A stretch of DNA of 6,012 nucleotides, from assembly GCA_035293245.1 (NCBI GenBank), contig DATDOO010000356.1, forward strand, positions 1-6,012, given 5' to 3'. Shown here in pieces: positions 3,207 through 6,012 of the stretch (positions are counted from its first letter, which is position 1; each line of letters opens with the position of its first letter). The notes under the pieces are model-generated. The model was not told the DNA's origin. It saw only the letters and a list, made by a program, of their open reading frames with translations, and did not search any database. The stretch is from DATDOO01 sp035293245 (GTDB lineage: Bacteria > Pseudomonadota > Gammaproteobacteria > Methylococcales > Methylococcaceae). The position numbers and the translations under genes are program-made.

Positions 3207-6012
3207 TTACTCCGGCGGGGAAAACCGGTCCTCGACTTCCCCAACCGGCGCCGGCCTGCCGAAGAGATAGCCCTGGAACGCCCGGCAACCGAGTTGCTTC
3301 AGCGCTTCGTGCTGGTCTTTGTCTTCCACGCCTTCCGCGATCACATTCATTTCCAGCAACTTGCCCATGGTAATGACCGTGGAGGCGATGAACGCGTCGC
3401 CGGCATTTTCCTGGATGCCGGCGACGAAGCTCTTGTCGATTTTCGTCTGGTCGAAAGGCAGGTTCTTCAGGTAGCTCAGCGAGGAATAGCCCGTGCCGAA
3501 ATCGTCCATGGACAGGGCCAGCCCCAAGGACTTGAGGCGCTGCATCTTGCCGACCGCCTCTTCCACGGGTTCCATCACCATGTTCTCGGTCAGTTCCAGC
3601 GTGAGTTTGGCCGGATCGATGGTGTAGCGCGTCATGATTTCCCGCACCTCCTCGACGAAGGCCGGGTGATGGAACTGCTTGGGGCTGATATTGACCGCGA
3701 TGTTCAGTTCCCGCGCCACGGGCAGGGACTCCCAGTCCTTGAGCTGGGCGCACGCCGTTTCCAGGACCCAGCGGCCCAGGTTGTGGATCATTCCCGTCTC
3801 CTCGGCGAGGGGAATGAATTCGTCGGGAGGGATGAGGCCGCGCGTCGGGTGCCGCCAGCGGAGCAGGGCTTCCAGGCCGGTGAGGCAATTTTCGCCGTCG
3901 ACCTGGGGCTGGTAGAAAAGCTGGAACTCCCGGTTCGCCAGCGCCTGGCGCAGCGAGGATTCCATCGCCACCCGCTGTTCCAGGGTGTACTGCATGGCCG
4001 CGTCGAAAAACCGGTAGGCATTCTTGCCGTTGCGCTTGGCTTCGTACATGGCAGTGTCCGCGCTGGCCAGCACGATGTCCGGTTTGGCTTCCTGGTCGAC
4101 AAACAGGGCGATGCCGATGCTGGTCGAACCGTGATGCTCCCCGGAACTCAAGACAAATGGCTCGGCGAAGGCCGAGACGATTTTTTCCGCCACGCTTTTG
4201 GCCTGCACGACGGCGGCCTCGTTGTCCGGGTCCAGATCCTCCAGCAGCACGACGAATTCATCCCCACCGAGGCGGGCCACGGTGTCCACCTCGCGCACGC
4301 AGTCCTTCAGCCGCTGCGCGGCTTGCGCCAGCAGTTCATCGCCCACCGGATGCCCCTGGGTATCGTTGAGCGTCTTGAAGTTGTCGAGGTCGAGGTAAAG
4401 CAGCGCGCCATGGCCGCCGCTGCGCTGGCTGGCGGCGATGGCGTGCGTCAGGCGCTCGTAGAGCAGGCGGCGGTTGGGCAGTTCGGTCAATGTGTCGTAG
4501 AAAGCGAGTGCCCGGATTTTTTCCTCGGCGACCTTGCGCTCGGTGATGTCGGCAAAACTGCCCACGTAATGGGTGACCCGTCCTTCACCGTCTTTCACCG
4601 CGGTGATGGCGAGCCACTTGGGATAAATGTGCCCGTCCTTGTGCCGGTCCCAGATTTCGCCCTGCCAGATCCCGTCGCGGTGCAAAGTCTCGTACATCGC
4701 GCGATAGAAGGCGTCGTCCTGGCGACCGGATTTCAGTAGGGAGGGCTTGTTGCCGATGGCTTCCTCCGCCGTGTAGCCGGTGATTTCCGTGAACGCCCGG
4801 TTGACGCGCACGATGACGTGCTCGGCGTCCGTCACGGTGATGCCTTCCTGGGTCTCGAAAGCGGCGGCGGCGATGCGCAACTCCTGCTCGGCGCGCTTGT
4901 GCTCGGTGATGTCGCGGGCGACGCCCTGGAATTCGATGCAACGGCCCTCCTCGTCGAAGAACGCCCGGTCGGTCCATTGCTGCCAGCGCACGCATCCCCG
5001 GCCGTCCACGGCCGGATGTTCGTGGGTACGCACCGGCTGATCGGGCGTGAACGCCGCAAGGAATCCCAGCACCCGAGAATGTTCTCCTTCCGGGATGAAC
5101 TGGAGAAAGCACTGGCCGACCAGTTCCTCCGCCGCCGTTCCAAAGCAGCGCGCATAGGCGTCGTTCACGAACAGCAAGCAGCAATCGGGCGTGTAGCGGC
5201 AAACCAGTTCGGTCTGATCCTGAACGATGGAGCGGTAGCGTTCCTCGCTGCGCCTGAGTGCCTCGGTGCGTTCCTGCACCTCGGTTTCCAGGTTTTGCTT
5301 GGACGCCTGCAACCGGCCGATCGTCTCCCCCAGTTGTGCGCCCAGGTCGTTGAAGAGGCGGGACAACTCGGCAACCTCGGCGTAACCGCCCACACCGACG
5401 CGCCGGGTGAAATCCCCTTGCGCCAGGGATCGCGCCACCCCGGTCAGGGCGACGAAGGGCTCGACCAAGCGTTTGGCCAGCCAGGCCGCCGCCAGGCTGC
5501 CGAAAACCATGAAGAACGCCGTCGCGACGACCAGCAGGCTCGTCGTCTCCCTCAGCCCCGCAAAAGCCTCGGCCCGATCCACCTGCGCCACGATGCAGCC
5601 GCCGCCGATCTCCGGCACAAAACGAAAGCCGAGAATCCTGGGAACCTGGCGATCGTCCACATCCAGCGCCTCGCCGCTCTCGCCGCCCAGACAGCGCTGC
5701 AGGGGGTGGGCGGAAATCGCCGGGATTGCCCCGGCCTCCCCGGCCATGCGCGGCCGGGTGACGAAAAACCCCCGCCGAGCCACCAGGAAGGTCTCGCCGG
5801 ATCGGCCCAACACCGGGGAACCGGTGAAAATTTTTTGCAGTTCCTGTCCCCGGTAGGTCACCACGAGACGCAACCCGCCGGCGGGATTTTCCGCAACCAG
5901 GGACAGCAGCGCCTCCCCGTGCTCTCCGCCTTCCGTCACCCGGGCGATCTGGCCGGGACCGAACGGCGCCGCTGTCCCGGCGGCCGGCACCGGGCCGACG
6001 GTGAGATCGACG
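3207..6012 (-). CDS. Membrane sensor diguanylate cyclase/phosphodiesterase (Cache-TM-HAMP-PAS-PAS-GGDEF-EAL), 5' end outside window
   Basis: An inner-membrane enzyme of c-di-GMP signalling. The frame stays open to the window edge, so the start lies beyond 6012. Residues below count from the GTG at 5990, which is unlikely to be the true start. Residues 20-145 look like the end of a periplasmic dCache sensor (GRSGETFLV at 62-70, then an EAF motif before the membrane). A TM helix is at 151-171, HAMP at about 173-227, a coiled coil to 250, and PAS domains at about 250-365 and 372-487, each ending in a DIT(E) motif. GGDEF (493-660) has an intact GGDEF at 575-579 and an inhibitory RxxD at 566-569 with the usual 5-residue spacing. 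EAL (675-918) has E707-A-L, NISPKQF (767-773), ELTEN (799-803), DDFGTGYSS (829-837), KID (850-852) and AEGVE (885-889), so it looks catalytic. Both activities are therefore plausible, and the balance would be set by the sensor. The stop is TAA at 3207. It is convergent with the Fe-S gene and not in its operon. Confidence 0.96.
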   Translation of the reverse strand, partial: VDLTVGPVPAAGTAAPFGPGQIARVTEGGEHGEALLSLVAENPAGGLRLVVTYRGQELQKIFTGSPVLGRSGETFLVARRGFFVTRPRMAGEAGAIPAISAHPLQRCLGGESGEALDVDDRQVPRILGFRFVPEIGGGCIVAQVDRAEAFAGLRETTSLLVVATAFFMVFGSLAAAWLAKRLVEPFVALTGVARSLAQGDFTRRVGVGGYAEVAELSRLFNDLGAQLGETIGRLQASKQNLETEVQERTEALRRSEERYRSIVQDQTELVCRYTPDCCLLFVNDAYARCFGTAAEELVGQCFLQFIPEGEHSRVLGFLAAFTPDQPVRTHEHPAVDGRGCVRWQQWTDRAFFDEEGRCIEFQGVARDITEHKRAEQELRIAAAAFETQEGITVTDAEHVIVRVNRAFTEITGYTAEEAIGNKPSLLKSGRQDDAFYRAMYETLHRDGIWQGEIWDRHKDGHIYPKWLAITAVKDGEGRVTHYVGSFADITERKVAEEKIRALAFYDTLTELPNRRLLYERLTHAIAASQRSGGHGALLYLDLDNFKTLNDTQGHPVGDELLAQAAQRLKDCVREVDTVARLGGDEFVVLLEDLDPDNEAAVVQAKSVAEKIVSAFAEPFVLSSGEHHGSTSIGIALFVDQEAKPDIVLASADTAMYEAKRNGKNAYRFFDAAMQYTLEQRVAMESSLRQALANREFQLFYQPQVDGENCLTGLEALLRWRHPTRGLIPPDEFIPLAEETGMIHNLGRWVLETACAQLKDWESLPVARELNIAVNISPKQFHHPAFVEEVREIMTRYTIDPAKLTLELTENMVMEPVEEAVGKMQRLKSLGLALSMDDFGTGYSSLSYLKNLPFDQTKIDKSFVAGIQENAGDAFIASTVITMGKLLEMNVIAEGVEDKDQHEALKQLGCRAFQGYLFGRPAPVGEVEDRFSPPE

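Noticed and set aside
2311..3888. 525-codon minus-strand frame spanning the Fe-S gene and the end of the EAL gene
   Set aside because: It overlaps two well-supported genes in other frames, and its composition (His, Arg, Pro, Gly) is that of a shadow frame.
3294..4739. 481-codon plus-strand frame opposite the GGDEF-EAL gene
   Set aside because: It is a mirror of conserved GGDEF/EAL coding sequence with no domain of its own and no ribosome site.

Overview
The window is GC-rich and carries gene types typical of a free-living Proteobacterium. I infer a beta- or gammaproteobacterium from the NudF-type ADP-ribose pyrophosphatase, the large GGDEF/EAL sensor and the style of the hairpin-rich intergenic repeat. 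The sequence alone does not fix a genus. No rRNA, tRNA, CRISPR array, transposase or phage gene is visible.

Layout: positions 1-527 hold no credible gene. They form an elaborate noncoding repeat element, with two arms of about 80-90 nt in inverted orientation enclosing a string of shorter perfect or near-perfect hairpins. The left arm touches the window edge, so the element may continue outside. About 30 nt after its right arm, nudF begins on the + strand (557-1189). A short gap with a plausible extended -10 promoter and a strong Shine-Dalgarno leads to a small gene for a single-pass membrane protein of unknown function (1241-1594). This is followed with no gap, probably a 4-nt overlap, by a large polyferredoxin-like protein (about 1591-3150) with four [4Fe-4S] cysteine sets and a C-terminal CxxC...CxxC zinc-ribbon-like tail. 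A 56-bp convergent intergenic gap with an imperfect inverted repeat separates this from a minus-strand sensor gene. That gene enters from beyond the right edge and ends at 3207. It encodes a periplasmic Cache-like sensor, TM, HAMP, two PAS domains, GGDEF and EAL.

How the genes relate: the small membrane protein and the Fe-S protein form the only tight pair and look co-translated, so the membrane protein could be a partner or anchor for the electron carrier (inference). nudF (nucleotide housekeeping) and the c-di-GMP sensor look like independent neighbours. The GGDEF I-site and catalytic motif and the EAL catalytic motifs all look intact, so the protein could both make and degrade c-di-GMP.

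The least ordinary features are the nested inverted-repeat element at the left end, the lack of a standard start codon near the expected start of the Fe-S protein, and that protein's unusual domain composition. I see no convincing new defence or mobile system beyond these.
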